Below are positions 27,620 to 49,700 of a stretch of 64,000 nucleotides of DNA, in pieces. Position 1 is the stretch's first letter, and each line of letters begins with the position of its first letter. This DNA comes from Apostichopus japonicus (taxonomy: Eukaryota; Echinodermata; Holothuroidea; Aspidochirotida; Stichopodidae), in assembly GCF_037975245.1 (NCBI RefSeq), contig NC_092563.1:3729001-3793000 (forward strand), in the 5' to 3' direction. A program made the translations under genes and the position numbers. Below the pieces are notes generated by a model that worked only from the letters and a program-made list of their open reading frames with translations, made no database searches and had not been told where the DNA came from.

Positions 27620-27951
27620 GATGAATAATACATGTGTTTCGTATCAACAACTACAAAACCTGAAGTCCTCTCGAACGCTACTGTTATTGATGCCCTAGAG
27701 AGAGCAAGTCTATCGCAATTCCCCTTTTCTCTCCCAAATTCTTGTGAGCTGACTAGTCAAAGAGCTTGGTGTTGTTTGTTCCAAGCAAAGAAAATAAGTC
27801 ACACATTGCCTATATGCGCTTATGCACATTGCTGAAAGAATGACATCCGTGGGTGCATGAAGCGCCTGCGCCAACCATCAAACTTTAATAAGTCTGCCCC
27901 TAGTGATTGAACAAGACTTTAAACGAGGTGAAACTTACAGAAAATGGCACA
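27620..27951. promoter_or_regulatory. Bidirectional promoter region between NEDD8 and METTL17
   Basis: The two start codons point away from each other across 332 bp, so both transcripts must start within it or overlap in it. No clear TATA box stands at a fitting place. GCGCCTGCGCC at about 27861-27871 resembles the NRF-1 palindrome (GCGCATGCGC), a regulator often found at bidirectional and mitochondrial-protein promoters; this match is imperfect and the link is inference. Confidence 0.65.
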
Positions 27952-35565
<7,614 letters not shown>

Positions 35566-36121
35566 AAGTATTAATGGATCCAAACGGTGGAGATGCCAAT
35601 CCACTCATGAGAAGAGAGGCAGAGGTAATTCGAACAGAAGAACCAGTCTACCGAAGACCTCCAAGACCGGGAAGTTTTAACAAATGAGCAGAAATGATGG
35701 AGTTCCCGAATAAACAGGCAGAGAGGAAGATAGCGAGTAGAGCAGCCATATCATCAAAGGGCTGACTAGGGATGTCGACTGAAAGCAAAGCATATTGACA
35801 TTGATTAGTGAAGGGAGTTCAAATTGAGTCAAAACACCCAAAAATCCCCAGCAGGCAGCAGACTGAACAGATGATGTGGACAGCATCCACAACCCACCTC
35901 AAGTTTGAACCAACCAAAGTACAGCCCTCCCAAATGTGATTACCACCACCATGCATGCATCATAATGTTCATTTAATATAGAGACCATATCCTGAGAGTT
36001 GGTTCTGTGTTAACCAGTATGGTTACCTCCATTTGTCTATCACATTTGAAGAAATGTAATCTTATTGTAAGACAGAGGGCTTCAGAGGGAAAGAAAATGT
36101 TATGGAAGTTGATATCAGGAA

Positions 36122-36127
36122 AATAAA
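36122..36127 (+). promoter_or_regulatory. Likely poly(A) signal of METTL17
   Basis: AATAAA stands about 560 bp after the METTL17 stop codon, giving a normal-length 3' UTR (35566 to about 36145). Context is otherwise plain. Confidence 0.45.
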
Positions 36128-36145
36128 TTTTCAAACCCAAAGCTC

Positions 36146-39100
36146 ACTTTGTTGAGTCTTATTTGTCTTATTCGTCTGATCTTTCTGCATGCTAACAAGT
36201 TGGATAACATATGCCAAACTGTATTAAACACAGAAGGGAACAACTGCAAGAAGATAACTTTCTTGTACTTAGACTTTTACAGAGTTCTTTGTTTTAGAGT
36301 CAATCTCTGTCTCGCCTTCACATGTACTGATAAAAGTTGTTAAATGTTTCAAAAGTATGTTCTTGGATGTTCTGATCCTCTTAATCCTATCAAGACATCC
36401 AAAACTGTTAAAGACAAAAATATCATCTCTGGGGGGAATTCTCTAGAGATGGCTGTGGAATGCTTCTTAAAGTTGGAAGATTCATGAGTGACCATTATTT
36501 AACTTTCTAGCATATTTGTGGGTAATACTGATGAACTTGAATGTTATACGAACAATCTACACAATGAAACACAACAGTTGAGTAACAAGATCAAATAAGA
36601 AGCCTTTTTTTTTTAACAATATATTCTAGCATTCTTTCAATAACATGTAACAACTTTGATTCTGGTTACAACCAATGGTGTGTGAGGAACTACATAAAGT
36701 ATCACTTACTACGAACATTTTCAGATCAAACTGTCATCAAATAAATTTTAATTTCAAATTAATCTAATTATCTTCAATATCTTGCGTTGGAACAAACACT
36801 GCAAATTCTTTGAGAAGAGAGTTAAACAAAAATATTCTACAAAATGAAGTCAAATGCAGAACATTGCACAACATCCTCTTACTGTCCAACGGTGGTGAGA
36901 GAGGGTAACAACCCTCCCCTCCCCCACCCCCATATTACATCCACTGTAACTATTGAATCCGGGGACCTGTTATTAACGATATTGTAAGTAATATTAAACA
37001 GATTTTAAAAAGTATTTTGTTAACATCTTTGTTGATACTATATAAATATCTCTGGTAAATCGCATTCTGCTATCTATGCATCGATACATGAATTATCTCG
37101 ATCTTTCATCTATAGAAGGTTCATATAGATATTAAAGCAATTGTTGCATATATTTTGAACAAAGAATCCATATTTGCTTCAGTTAAGCATTACCACTTTT
37201 ATCTTTCCACGTCCACAGATGAATCGTCTAGAAGATTTTTTTGAGTAGATGAGAATGAAGATGATAGAAACGAGTTTTTATGCCATTAATTTTTTTCTAA
37301 ATTTTTTAACCTCTTTTTCTTCTCATAACAATCATATATTTAACTCTTTTCTACGATAAAGCTGCATTCTATTTTACAATATTACTCATTCATATCTTCT
37401 CTTCCAATGTTGTGACCAGAAAGCATTCACACAAAGATTCCATTAAAGTTCTTCTTTGGTATAAATACTTTATAAACTTTGCGGGAGTTAGAGACATACG
37501 GGTCCGGCAATCTCCCACTTCCTCAAGGTGGGTCTCAATATAAGGCACGGCATCTCGTTAACAACAGCATGGAAGACAAAGACACACACAATACGATTGA
37601 AAGGATTCTGCAAAAGCTGGACTAATTAGCTTTTGTCTTTCTAAGACAGGATGGATGACGACTCTGGACATTGTGTCTTGCACGGATGCACCATGTAATG
37701 CATATCCTATTGTTCTTGGCAATTAACTATTAAATAATTAATAAACACACAGATGTCTCATAATGCATATCTATGACAGAACAACAAACCCTAGTAACTA
37801 CTCACTGCTGACTGTATATATCTTGATATATACTTTATATATCACAACAAAGAATACTAATCTATAATATTGACCAACATACTCTCTGAAATCTATCATG
37901 TTGACCAACTCTGCTCTTAAAGTAACATGGGGATTGTACACTGGCATCCTGTAGTCAGTTCAACACACTGACAGAGCATTAACATTTACTACTTTTGTTT
38001 AATTCCTTTTTCCTTCATTGATTTTGAGAATTAAAACATGTTTAAATTTTTTTTTTTAAATTACATTGAATGCAACATGAAAATCTTAAAAGAAAAAACT
38101 GCAAGTGTTTGTCATACAATTAACTTAACATGAACAGACGCTAACATAACTACGCAACGATAGAATCAAAACACTGTTTTGATATGAAACAAAGGAGTAA
38201 CTAGTTATCCTTGCCAAAACAACACCAACTTGAAAGAAAAATCTAACAGAAAAATTATCAAATTTTAGAATAGCCTTAAGCTGGTTGGTTGTCATTTCAA
38301 TGGTATTATTAGTAAAATGTACACTGTAATATCATCATGCTATGGAGATATCTAAAACTTTGATATATACACATATCTATATATATATATATATATATTC
38401 ATATATAAAATACAGTGTCACTTGACACCTCAAGTGATGGGAAAAATGACAAGTTTTTTTTTCCTGAGGTCGAGATACATATTTCATGACTTTAAAGTCT
38501 TTTTCAGGACTTGAAATGATGGTTGGTTATTGTCATTTCCAAACAGAGAATCAATTACCAAAATAAGATGAATCCACACCACAGATTTTTTTGTTGTTTG
38601 GCATCATTTCAGCCATTTTGAAAGTATTCCAAGGAACCATGAAGGTTCATGTCTCAACTGCAACCGAAAATATGTATAAATATAAACAAATGCATAAAAT
38701 TTATTTCTGATGTTGTAGTAGCTAACTTTAATATAAATGTTGACCAAATGAATCAATTCAATGTGACCTTTAATGACCTAATGAATGTGTAACATTTCAA
38801 TTAAAATGGACACCTTATTATCAGTTACACATACTTAATTGTATGGATATCTCTTCCAGAATGTGAATTTCAATGAACCAAACACTACACCCTTCCTACG
38901 CGTATATCCTTTGCAAAAAAGAGCATATCCTAGCGAGGGTGTGGATAATCCGATGAAATAGGAAACACTCTACTTAGTTTTCAATGCTTGGAGGTATACC
39001 CATACCATTTTGTTTCATGTGTTTGATCTCTTAACTAATTAGCATAATAACGTCTTGAATCAATTAATATATTACAAAAAGTGATCTCTGATCTAACTTT

Positions 39101-39589
39101 CAAATTATAATTTTTTTGCCAACTTTTGTAAACATATGAAAAATATATTTGCATAACAGTCTTCTTTATATTCTGTTTTTTTTTCTGTTTTGTTCTGAGC
39201 ACCATGAAAATTACTCAAGCAAATATTATGTAAAAACAAACTAAGAATACCTCGGTAAACGCCGGAAGAGCAAAGACAGAAAATTCAACAATAAATAAGA
39301 ATGAGATGCTTTTTAAGAGTTTTGATGGAAAAATGCCAGAGTAGAAAATATAAAAAGTAAAAGTCTCCAGCAAGCACCTCACTAATCCTATATTCTCCCA
39401 TCAATAATACCACTTGAGGAAATTTAATGAGATTTACTGGAATGGATCCTACAATGGAGTGATGTTTTCAGTGTTCGGTTTCAAGATCTTTAAGATATGC
39501 TGTGATGTCAACTGCAGCACACAAATGATATAGAGTATGTCAAGGTGATTTAAAGATGATAGACACAACAATGCAAACACAACCAGCTA
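36146..39589. other. Intergenic spacer between convergent METTL17 and KCC
   Basis: AT-rich, without a supportable exon on either strand. It may carry the KCC 3' UTR. A TA microsatellite stands at about 38375-38398. CCCCTCCCCCACCCCC near 36915 is an isolated C-rich patch. Confidence 0.45.
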
Positions 39590-39597
39590 CTCTTGAC

Positions 39598-40054
39598 CAA
39601 GGGTTGAAATAAGCGGGCGCCCAGGCGCTATTTGCGCCCGCAAGCACTAAAATAGCGCCCTTGAACATGAAAATACAATACGCACGGGGGCTACTTTGTC
39701 GGCAAATAAGCACCCGCATACTCCTGTAAATATCAGCCTTATCATGCGCTGCACAGAAGCCTGAAACTACATTGCATGCTAGTGCTATATATAGTAACTG
39801 CTAGCGATTTGATAAATCACTGATCGATCGAGTCATTCGAGTGCATGCACAATATCACTGGTGCACATGGTTTATATATCGCACAACACCTGTACTGATA
39901 CGTACGTACATGCCGTGTATACTTGAAGTTTGTTTCTTCTCTTTAGCTCCTGGTAGTGAGAAAATAGCTCCTGGTCCTACTGAAATTGCCGCAAACCAGG
40001 AGCCACTTTTTTAGAAAGTGACGCCCGGTCCACAAATTCTTATTTCAACCCTTG
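39598..40054. mobile_element. hAT-like non-autonomous transposon (457 bp) with perfect TIRs and 8-bp TSD
   Basis: Terminal inverted repeats are 16 of 16: CAAGGGTTGAAATAAG at 39598-39613 and CTTATTTCAACCCTTG at 40039-40054. The flanks are identical 8-mers, CTCTTGAC at 39590-39597 and 40055-40062, the duplication length made by hAT transposases. The interior has subterminal GCGCCC/GGGCGC words near the left end and no open frame for a transposase, so it must rely on one in trans. An intact duplication suggests fairly recent movement. Confidence 0.88.
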
Positions 40055-40757
40055 CTCTTGACACAAAGCAACTTATTACTAAACGACTGTAACAAGTCAC
40101 TAAACGTTTGTAACAAGTCGTGACTCGACTCACTAAATGTCAAGAGGTGAAGCAATGGCCATCAAAGGTACCTCGACATAGAGGTCATCTCAAGGTCAAG
40201 TTAAATCATTGCAAGTGTTATTCCTGCCTCAAGTCAAATCATTATCTTGAATCAGGAAAAGCTACTTCAAGGAGTCATTTTCTACATGAAGGGACTTGTT
40301 ACAACTCAATATCACTCTGTAAAACATTATCAACAGCAACACATATATTGAAACAACCTTTAATCAACAACTAGCTCTATGTGTACAGTGACTAACAGGT
40401 TTTGGCGATAAGCTTCTCAATATTACTAATGATGTCCTGTTGGAAAACTTGTCTTTTGCAAATTGTTTTCAAATGTCACAAAATCTTATTATGTCCATGA
40501 CACGGCAGAGTACAACACTTACTTTGGTACTATCCTCTCAGCTGGTGATAAAAAAAAAAATTCATGAAAATTGCAAAAACTACTCAACATTTAATCAACT
40601 CTTGCAAGATAATACAAAAACACAGAAGACTTCAATTGTTTTGGAACACACAAGAAAAGGTACAATTCTCAGGAAGTTTTTTCAAGACGACCACTGTTTT
40701 GACTGCTGCTACTTCCAAGGTTTTCCATTTGTAAGCAAAAAGGTGAAAAAAAAAATT

Positions 40758-43700
40758 TCAAGAGTAGATTGTGATGACCTCCCTGCCTCCTCCTCGGACC
40801 ATCAGTACCCTCTCCAGGCCCTCTGTTAATACCTCCAAGTACTCCATATCTATAAAGGATCAGCTTAAGGAAAATCACTCTTCATTAAAACCATAATAAA
40901 ATGTAACATACTTAGTAAAGATACAGAACATTTGTCATGAATGAGACTGAATTTCGTCTTGTGAAAGAAAAGAAAATAAACAATAAAATATTTTGGAGAA
41001 ATTTTATTTTGATCACATACAACCCCATTTTCACCCCCATCCCCCTACTCCCTGCCAACCCACATGCAAAGACAACAGACATCGCACAACATCAACACCT
41101 CCTTTAAAATTTGTACTGTAAAAATTGCAAAATAAACGTTACAGTTTGAATATTACCAACATCCAATGAATGTTTGACCAGAACAAAAATAGATGTATGA
41201 AAGAGCAACTAATTTGGAGTATTGTTTTAGTTTTGATAAATAAATTCCACCTACATTCCTTAGGAAGACACAACTATATCCAACGATGCATAACCACAGT
41301 CTTTATGCATGAACTTCATGTAAAAAAAAAAGGATTAGCTCTTCAACTTGTCAATTCAGATAACGAGAATCTATCTTCACGAAAGCATACAAATCTATTG
41401 ACTGTCACTTAGAATGCACACTCATAACTCTACAATATGAGACTTAACTGTGGAGAAGTCCCATACTTCTGAAAACATACCTGTATAAACATCTTTCTTT
41501 GATATCTGCAATAAAGATCCCTCAAACCTGAATAAAAACTTCCCACGTAAAAACAGAAGATGCCCTGTTTGAAATGGGATCGCAATATCCTGTTCTGGAG
41601 AACAAATTCCTTCATAACTAGACCGATCACGAGGGTTCATCACCAAGGAAACATGAAATCTTCTCTCTCCACTGTTAACTTGTCTACTTTACTGACATTT
41701 GATTTACTTTTGATAGTCAACAAGACAGCTTTTACCGTACTCAAACTGTACAACAATGTCACAGTTTCCCATAGAAAAGACATCATCGTACAATTTCCCA
41801 ATTAAGCCATCATATTACATTAAAGGATACAGTGTTGTTCAGCCTTGGCCATCTTTGGAGGACCAGGTAGATTAAGTATGACCAGTTTTGCCTCGTGTGA
41901 CTTATCCACGATGATCTCATTTAACCTGACGGCTGTGTGCATCCTCATGACATTACTACTGGACCTGGATCATGAAAATCAAAAATTAAATTAAAAAAAT
42001 TTATTTCACGTTAATAGTACAAGACAATTATTACGACAGTCCTAGCCTTCATTCACAAATTAGTTAATGTAATACAGAGGATAAATATTATATTTAAGCA
42101 CTTTATTACAGGGATGAGCCTGGGGTAAAAAAAAACCAGAATGAAAACATTTCATGGTTCCTTGCTGCTGTTCATTAGTTCCATTCAAAGGGAAATTTCT
42201 AACAAAGCCCTTATACAACAACAGTAATTTATGCTCACAAACTTTTGTTGCCAAAGTAATGCTAAGCCCTGATATCAATTGCAACACACATCAGTGTGTG
42301 AAGACTATCTACCATTATCATCATACCAAGTTTGACAAAATTCCGACTAGTAATAGTAGCCAAGTAATTGCAATTTGGAGTATTTCACGTTTGACCCCAT
42401 GACCTCATTAATATTCATGAAATGAGCACCAAAATCAACAGGGTTAATCTACTTACTATGGGCCACCCACTCACCAAGTATGGTAATGATTGGTCATTCC
42501 CTTGTTGAGTTATTGTGCATACAAACTTTTCATAACGAAATAATGCTAGCCCCCCCCCCCCTATAAACATGCATGATATCAATTGAATGTGTGGAGACTA
42601 TCTACCAATATCATCATACCAAGTTTGACGAAATTCCAATAAATAGTAGCCAAGTTATTGCAACTTGGGAGTTTTTCACGTTTGACCCGTGACCTCCTTA
42701 ATATTTTTTAACTTTGACCTCATATAACTTCGCACACGAAGGTCACACGGGGGTCAACCTATTGACATTTATGATCAGAAGGTACCTTTGGCATCTGAAG
42801 ATAGCATCGAAACTGTAAAAATCCCCAAACACGAAAAGGTCACCAGAGGTCAAATTGAGGTCAAGGGTAACCCAGATGCGGGTCGACAACTGGATTACAT
42901 TGAAGCAGCTCCCAACCTTAACGGACAGTTCGTTCTCAAGTTATCACCCAAAATACTAGTTTTTTTATCATTAATTGACCTTTGGTGACCTCGGATCACA
43001 TGACCGTTAAGTTTGAAACATTCCCCTATACCATTTGCAACTTGTCCCAAAATATCAACCGTGTCACACCTTGGAACTGAGAGTTATTGCATTAAATGTC
43101 TGAAAATTAACTTTGACCTCGTATAACTCCGCACACGAAGGTCACACGCGGGTCAACCCATTGACATTTATGATCAGAAGGTACCTTTGACATCTGAAAA
43201 TAGCATCCAAACTGTAAAAATCCCCAAAACATGAAAAGGTCACCAGAGGTCAAATTGAGGTCAAGGGTCACCCAGATGCGAGTCGACAATTGGATTAAAT
43301 TGAAGCAACTCCCAACCCTAACGGACAATTCGTTCTCAAGTTATCACAAATATACTAGTTTTTTATCATTAATTGACCTTTGGCGACCTCAGATCACATG
43401 ACCGTTCAGTTTGAAAATATTCCCCTATACCATTTGCAACTTGTCCCAAAATATCAACCGTGTCACACCTTGCAACTGGGAATTATTGCACTAAATGTCT
43501 GAAAATTTACTTTGACCTCATATAACTTCACACACAAAGGTCACCTGGGGTACACCTATTGACATTTTTGATTGGTGAGACGTGAATATAGCATCAAAAC
43601 TGTAAAAATTCGAACATTTTTTTCTTTGCCCATTTTCTCACCCAAAATACTAGTTTTTTAACATTAATTGACCTTTGATGACCTCAGATCACATGACAGT

Positions 43701-46700
43701 TAAGTTTGAAAATATTCCTCTATACCATTTGCAACTTGTCCCAAAATATCAACCTTGTTACCTTGGCACTGGGAGTTATTGCATTAAATGTCTGAAAATT
43801 AACTTTGACCTTGTATAACGTTACACACAAAGGTCACCCGGGTGTCAACCCATTGACATTTTTGATCGGAAGGTACCTTTGATATCCAAATCTAGCATCA
43901 AAACCATCGAAAAAATACTAGTTTTTTAACATTAATTGACCTTTGGTGACCTCCGATCACATGACCGTTAAGTTTCAAAATGTTCCCCTAACCAGTTCAC
44001 AACTTGTCCCAAAATATCAACCTTGTCGCACATTGGCACTGGGAGTTATTGCAGTTTTAGTATTTTGGGTTTTTGGACCATAACTGACCTTTGGTCACCT
44101 TTGTGGGCACCAAAAACAATAGGGTTCATCTACTCACTATGGGCCACCCACCCACCAAGTTTGATCATGATCAGTCAATCCCTTGTTGAGTTATCGTGCA
44201 TACAAGCTAAAGCGTCACACACACACACACACGCATACACACACACACACGCCAACCTGAATACATAGGTTCCTTTGCTTTTAGCAAGGAACCAAAAATC
44301 ACGGAACTTTGCAAAAATTGCGGTTTAGGCTCCAGTTTGTGTATGCTACAGTGTGTTAGGATAATAAATTTTTCAACGAGGCAGAAAAGAAATCACAGAT
44401 ATTCCGCGAATTCGCGGACAAAGCTCATGACTGTTATTAGCTGTTACCAATGCCCCTGAATATTAACTATATGAGGGAACATACTCACCAATTGGTTATA
44501 CATTCCTCAACAATCAATTTACTCACTTGTATGGTATAAAGTTGATGTAACTTACGGTTGAAGGTTCATCAAATTTTGAAATTCTTCGCTCTTCTGTTGG
44601 GCTGTCTGTCCGTTCTTTGGCTCCTTCCCGTTGTCTTTGGAGGAAGACTTATTCGCAGGCTCTTCAATTTTAACTTCAAGATCCTCGTCGATACTGGCCA
44701 ACGACGGCTTGGCGCTGGCCTCGTTATCATTTCCTTCGGCGCCGGCGACGGCTACGTCAAACGCCGATATTGTAGAGGCTTCTCTCATCAGTTCAGGACG
44801 TCTCGGGACAGGAGACGATTTTGAATGATGATGGTCGACGATTGCTTGAGCCTATAGGTTAAACAAAATCCCTAATGAGATACTTCTTACCTACTTAGTT
44901 CGTTGTGAAAGGGGAGAAGAGGGGCAGAGATGAAGAGGGACAGGTATATTGGGGTGGGGGGGGGAGGGGAATGGAAGCTATGTAGCAGTTCTTTTCAATT
45001 GCTATTAAGGGTCAGTCCAGGTCAATTTTGTCAGTAGTAACATTTATTTTATGAGGAATGACACCCATCAAACAAATCTGGCTTCAATACAAAATTACAA
45101 CTGTCAGTGACTTAGATTTCTCCAAAGATGTAGATTAAGCATATCACTTCACCAACAGGGAAGAAACAACTTAAAAAGGATCAAAAGAAGAAAAGAGGGG
45201 AAGGACCGACCTCTCTGAGACTCTCTTTCTTGGTTAGCTTCATCTGTCGTAACATCTCTGTTCTCTGTTCCATCCTCATTGTCCTCTCGTAGGTGTAAGC
45301 AGAGATGTCCGTGTCACACTAGAGGGAGAGGAGAAGAAATATTCACATAACTTTATATCCATCTCAACGCTGGCAATTGTTTATGTCGATGTACTGCACA
45401 TGCAACTGAGCTGTTTTGGGAATTGTATTTAAATTGCTTATAACAGGTATCATATTTAAAAATGAACAAAAACTAGTATTTTAACATGAAAATAATTTAA
45501 CATCAATTGTATTGCATAAGGAATCGATTTACAGAAACTTTTCTTTTCAAAAATTTTGTCAAATAAAACATCAACCAATGACACATGCTTCCTTCCGAAC
45601 AACCGCAGGTAAATCCAGCCAGCTAAAGAAATATCATTTCTGCAAGCAATAAAAATGTCAGCACGCAAATTTGTCCTAATCGGGTATGCTAGTTGTTAGA
45701 TTGTAGGCTTGAGCACCGTACTGTCATATTTTGATTTGAGGCATGGGAGGTGGAGCCGAGGGGGGGGGGTCATAAGGGCTTAGGCTTAAGCACCCTAATG
45801 TCCTATATCTCACAACATGCTCTCAATCTAGGCATGGTGAGATGATTTATTCTTTGTGACTCTTGGATCCAACCAATAGTTCTTTCTTTCCCAGGTAGAA
45901 AATAGAGAAATCCTGAACTAAATATTGATCAACTTCCTCTGCCTAATATCTTGCACGAACAGGATTTGGGGCAGGGGATTGGGTGGAGTAAGGGCTTACC
46001 TATATCTCTGCACAATGCTAAAAATATTTGTAGATCCTGTTGGACCATTTTCTCCATATCATTTTTGTAAACTTCCCTGTGCCCCACAAACGTTACATTT
46101 TGCACTAAACCAGAGCTTTAGCAGATGTGAATGGGAGTGAGGATAACTACTTATCAATTGTTTCACTTACCAATTCTACAACTTCAATATTTGCTTCTAA
46201 TCTGAGATGATAGAGGAACGTCTTGAGGTCTTTCTTGATCTGGACACTGTTGTCTTCCATTTCTGTTCGAACCAAGATAATAATGTAGACAGTAATGTCT
46301 TACCTGATTTACTTTTTTTTAAACTTATTTTGCAAACTTTCTGTTTCTTCTTTGATACTGCTAGTGTATTCTTTGCTACGCAGCTACTCATGCATTTAAG
46401 CCATGCTTAATTCTATGTAGGTACAAGCAGTGGTTATGTGTCCCTCAACAATGATACAAATCAGTGGTTAAGTATCCCTCAACAATGATCAACAGATCAA
46501 GGTAACACTTTGTAACTGTCTTTCAATTTCAGAACTTTAAATTTGGAAAAGGGCAAAAAAGGGAACAATTTTTCTTTTATAAGTTTTCTACTTTAAAACC
46601 AAAGATTGGAAAATAAAAAACATGTGAATAAAGTCTTTAATTGTTCATCTCCACTGGTGCAACGACAGGGGACCGATACTTACGAGCAACAGTGAAAATC

Positions 46701-49700
46701 CTCATGTGACAGTGCTTCCAGACTTTATGCTGTCTGAGAAGAAATGGTAAAAGCATCAACATCCCTCCGTCATCTGTGTAGATTGGTCAAGGAACTTATA
46801 ACACAGAGAGAGATTTCAGTGTATGATATGCACCATATCCACCGGCCCCCTCCACCCTCCACCGCCCCCTCGCAAGAAACATAATAATAGTACTAAAAAT
46901 ATCACGCTTAAGCGACCACAAATGTGGGAGAAACCTGCAAGGGCTTATGGGTTACAACTTACACTTGGAGTGGCTTCCAATTAAACATTTTAACTCAAAT
47001 TTGGAATCTTTTCAAAAATTTAGAAAATCATTTCAGATGGGAAAACCGTAGATTGCTCTTGGATGAAAAATCCACCCTTACTTTGACCCATCCGGGTATC
47101 GAACCCGAAACCTCCCAATTGGTAAGCCTCATTGCTTCAAATGCCACCAACTTTATACACTCAGTCATCAGACATAACCTATAGACCCGCATACAAATCA
47201 ACGCAAAATTCGAATAAACCAAACCTCTGTTCAAATTTGTCATATCCAGCTTCTAGACATGGTTTGGAATCTTTGCAATTGACCAAAGAAGTGCAAACGG
47301 AGCGTCAAATGACAGTGTTTGTTTCGGACGCTATACAGTAACGATGTCATTTTGTTAAAGACTGTACGTTACCATCCTTTCTCCTTAGGAGGGGGGAGGG
47401 ACACTGGTAACAAAGAATAGACAACATCATGAAAGGATACGGACTATCCACCATATATCGATGGTTCCCTCTAACTTGTCTGTGTTTGACGGGAACATCA
47501 TCACGTTCTTCACCACCAAGAGAGCATTCTGACTGGCTGACACTGTACGTACTGTGTCTGTGTGATTAGAAACAAAAGAAGGCATTAGTTACATGAAATT
47601 GTCTTTAAATCAATGTTTCTGATGTAATATGGAAGTGCCAATGTTCGACCTGCTATTCCTTTGAAGGTCAATCAGTGACAGCTTTAGCAGAGAACACAAT
47701 ACTTTTTAGGACACCACTACCGAGCAGTGATCACTGTGTTCTTCCTTGACCTATCTCTCTTCCTGTTAACTTTGGAAACTTATAGGTAACACTTCTGTTA
47801 TAGCATTACTTCAGATTTGGTAAAACTATTGTTTGAAAGATCATTTACCAAGGAAGACTCTCCATGCCTTCTCATCAGTGGACTGCCTCCATTCATGGGG
47901 CCAAGCCATCACAACAGTGTTATGCTTCAGGCCTCCCAGACCACCCATCTGTACACTGCAGTGAGAATAGATATGACAAAAAAGATAAAAAAGAGGTTTG
48001 CTTTATAATATGGTGGTGTTATCTTCAGAAAAAAAAATACATCACTTATAAGTATAAGACATATTGAATAAACATTTTAATTAATAATTTAAACATCCTA
48101 AATAATTTGGGTAAAAGTAAGATGGCCTGACGTTTTGATCCTAGCAGGATCTTCTTCAGAGGCTAAATGACAAGTTACAGTAACAGAAGGGACAAAAACA
48201 CGTACAGAATACAGACAGGTTAATGAGCATGGTGAACACAAAGAGATAGATTTAAGGGGATTAGTAGACAAGGGATGGAGAGAAGAATGAAAGAAACCAA
48301 CAGGGTAAGAGGAGAGGTAGGAGATAAACAGTGGAGGGACAAAGAGAGAATATCACCCTAAATAATTTAATGAACACTTTATATTCAGTCTGGAATGCAG
48401 ACACTATGCAGTTGCACATGCATTCAACTTAAGGGGAAAGTACAATGGATTGAAACCAACACTTTTGGCCAAGTGGCTAATCAACTAACATTACCGCCCA
48501 TTTTGGACTGAGCATTTCTATTCCGAAGACCATTTTAATTAGAAAACCATGGATTTCTCAAAGAGGAAAAGGACACCTTACTTTTAAGAGCCAGCTGGCT
48601 AACTTTTAATATGTGACCTATAAGATGCATGGTTGCATAGACTCTACTATTACTGACTTTACCCACTGGACCAAACACTCCAGACTCCACTTACCAAAGG
48701 ATAAGGTAAGTTAAACTAATAGAAAACTAATGGTCAAATACTGGGCAATTTCTTATTCAGGCTATTCAAAGCATCAAAGTTTATGCATAACTGACAAATC
48801 ATCAAAGAATCTAATTTGATTGAATTCCTCTCTAGTATTTTTGTTTTTTGTTGTTATTATTGTTATTGTTGTTGACTTTAATCTGCTCTGGTTCTTTATT
48901 ACTGTAGCTTATTTGCCTATTCAGAATATGCTATGATCAATGTTGTTAACTGTCAAAGATCTCAAATAAAAGTAAATAAATTTCTCACCAAGATGATAAT
49001 CCATCAGAGATATTTTTAGAGATGAGCACCTGGCTGAAACCTTTCACTTTCTCTTCATTCATAACTCTCTTAAGAGACTGAAAGAAGAAAAGAGAACTCA
49101 ATCATCAATAAAGCTATAAAGAAAAGTCAATGTGGAACTACACTAATCTTTAAACTTACTCAAAACATACTCTCAATCAGATAATGTTTACAACCGTTAC
49201 TTCAACACATTCACTTCACAATCACTGCTTTACCATGAACTTTTAACTTTGCCGGATGAGCACAGTCAGTGTTTCAATTCAAACTATTTTCACATTTCGG
49301 GTTTGTCCGTTTGATAGATATTGCTTGCTAGCTATGAAACATCCGTTGAGGTGCCACGACAGATCTAAGTTGGTTCTGCAGACGAAACTCTGTTGACGTC
49401 CTTTGATGTCGTTTGGTCCTTTGATGTCGTTTGTACACCAGAAACATCCTTCAAGTACACACAGAAAACTTCATTACAAATAAAGTTAATTAGTTTTATT
49501 AAACAAGTTAAATAAATATTCATATCATACTGTAAGTCATTCTCACAACCAGTATGCTTACCTGCTGTGCAGCCTGGGCCTCAGGAAACTTTTCATTGTA
49601 GTTACCTTCAATGACTGATGCAACGATGGTCAAACCCTTACCTACAGTGAATAAGAAATATGAAACTATCATTGGACAGCTAGTTATCATGTAATTTCAT

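Noticed and set aside
47060-47160. Functional tRNA gene
   Set aside because: A B-box-like T arm is visible but the A box is poor and no cloverleaf or acceptor stem closes.
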